Shown here one piece after another: positions 59,341 to 59,995 of a stretch of DNA of 59,995 nt. The position numbers were made by a program, and so were the translations under genes. Every line of letters starts with the position of its first letter. Within the stretch, counting starts at the first letter, position 1. This DNA is from Verrucomicrobiales bacterium (GTDB lineage: Bacteria > Verrucomicrobiota > Verrucomicrobiia > Verrucomicrobiales > V1-33): positions 1-59,995 of the forward strand of contig JAGNEJ010000019.1 of assembly GCA_018003315.1 (NCBI GenBank), in the 5' to 3' direction. A model generated the notes under the pieces. It saw only the letters and a program-made list of their open reading frames with translations. It did not search any database and had not been told where the DNA came from.

Positions 59341-59995
59341 TCACCCCCGGGCGCTGCACGCCTTGATGGTGTTCTGCATGAGCATGGCGATGGTCATGGG
59401 GCCCACGCCTCCGGGCACCGGAGTGATGGCGCGACATTTCGGGGCCACGGTTTCGAAATCCACATCCCCCACGATGCGATACCCGCTTTTGGTGGCAGGG
59501 TCGGCGATGCGGTTGATGCCCACGTCCACCACCACCGCACCCTCTTTCACAAAATCCTGGGTCACAAACCTGGGCCGCCCGATCGCCGAGATCAGAATGT
59601 CCGCCTCACGGCAAACGGCGGCGAGATTCCGCGTGCGGGAATGCGCCACCGTCACGGTGGCATCCCCGCCCCGCCCCCGGGCCATCAACAGCAGCGCCAA
59701 TGGCTTGCCGACGATCATGCTGCGACCGACAATAACCACGCTGGCCCCGGCAGTCTCAATGCCGTGCTCCATCAGCAGCCGGTTGAATGCGATGGCGCTC
59801 ATGCCCACGCCGTGGATTTCCAACAGTTCGGCGGCGGACTTTGTTTCCTCACTGGAACCGATACCTGTACTGGGAGGAGCATCTACGGAGTAGGACGGCA
59901 GTAGGCCAGTCACGCCAAGCTGCAGCTCCAGCCGTTGGTAGCCACCGAGCACGGCGGACGGCGCGAGCTTCAAGTCCTCTGCGGCGCTGCGCAGC
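59341..59995 (-). CDS. folD: folD 3' part joined to a non-FolD upstream sequence; partial at window edge
   Basis: The frame runs off the right edge. From about 59757 to 59341 it is clearly methylenetetrahydrofolate dehydrogenase/cyclohydrolase: [69 protein letters not shown], and [20 protein letters not shown]. The part before it ([20 protein letters not shown] then AIAFNRLL) lacks the N-terminal catalytic half and the usual CTP-containing segment of FolD. It instead resembles the C-terminal region of phage antirepressor-type proteins. The join falls at HGIE (59755-59766), a short string both families can share. A recombinant or an assembly chimera are the options. A FolD without its N-half would be inactive. 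Confidence 0.7.
   Translation of the reverse strand, partial: LRSAAEDLKLAPSAVLGGYQRLELQLGVTGLLPSYSVDAPPSTGIGSSEETKSAAELLEIHGVGMSAIAFNRLLMEHGIETAGASVVIVGRSMIVGKPLALLLMARGRGGDATVTVAHSRTRNLAAVCREADILISAIGRPRFVTQDFVKEGAVVVDVGINRIADPATKSGYRIVGDVDFETVAPKCRAITPVPGGVGPMTIAMLMQNTIKACSARG

Noticed and set aside
1-59995. tRNA, rRNA or CRISPR features
   Set aside because: I saw no T-loop and acceptor pairing fitting a tRNA, no rRNA segment, and no regularly spaced direct repeats apart from the IS end arrays.

Overview
The window looks like a piece of a Verrucomicrobiota (PVC superphylum) chromosome or metagenome contig. Base composition is GC-rich. Gene types typical of that group include a TIGR02999-type ECF sigma factor paired with a membrane Ser/Thr kinase, a planctomycete-type cytochrome c lipoprotein, PEGA and sulfatase-modifying-factor domains on a kinase, a very large secreted anchor-type protein, a GHL10 glycosidase, a Tat-exported Gfo/Idh/MocA oxidoreductase and a type II pseudopilin. 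The phylum call is inference; no rRNA or tRNA gene is present to confirm it.

Layout. 1-8.4 kb: two secreted proteins of unknown role, a catalytically dead rhomboid-like membrane protein, a cytochrome c lipoprotein, a small unknown protein, an HlyD-type adaptor, an L,D-transpeptidase, DhaL and a ZnuA-like zinc-binding protein. 8.4-17 kb: a leftward run of an ECF sigma factor, a kinase with an LRR-like sensor, a 1650-residue secreted protein and a stand-alone Hint (intein-like) domain protein. 17-18.9 kb: an intact IS with multiple end repeats, then an ISL3-type transposase remnant. 19.2-31.4 kb: housekeeping and accessory genes (nucleoside MFS, GHL10, cysE, SprT-like, tilS, PEGA/FGE kinase, lnt, fusA). 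31.7-32.8 kb: a decayed IS4-type element with perfect 18-bp ends.

32.8-48.6 kb: the most interesting part, a three-gene leftward operon of a nitrilase-family amidase, a 2095-residue NRPS and a 2906-residue PKS/NRPS hybrid. The domains read C-A(Thr)-PCP-E / C*-PCP // KS-AT-ACP-aminotransferase / C-A(Val-like)-PCP-TE, where C* has lost the HH of its active site and its module has no A domain. With no ketoreductase and an in-line aminotransferase, the line is predicted to build a beta-amino acid into a short, probably N-acylated, D-allo-Thr-containing product. Its downstream boundary is the IS4 remnant and its upstream boundary is an AT-rich 295-bp divergent control region.

48.9-54.8 kb: a rightward exopolysaccharide set (outer-membrane barrel, Wza, Wzc, initiating phosphoglycosyltransferase), with a tiny 11-codon frame bridging the last two genes. 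54.9-60 kb: oxidoreductase, TerC, a pseudopilin with a strong promoter, 5' hairpin and terminator, DAHP synthase, and a folD 3' part whose upstream sequence does not look like FolD. A word, CCTGACA, appears far more often than base composition predicts over much of the window.
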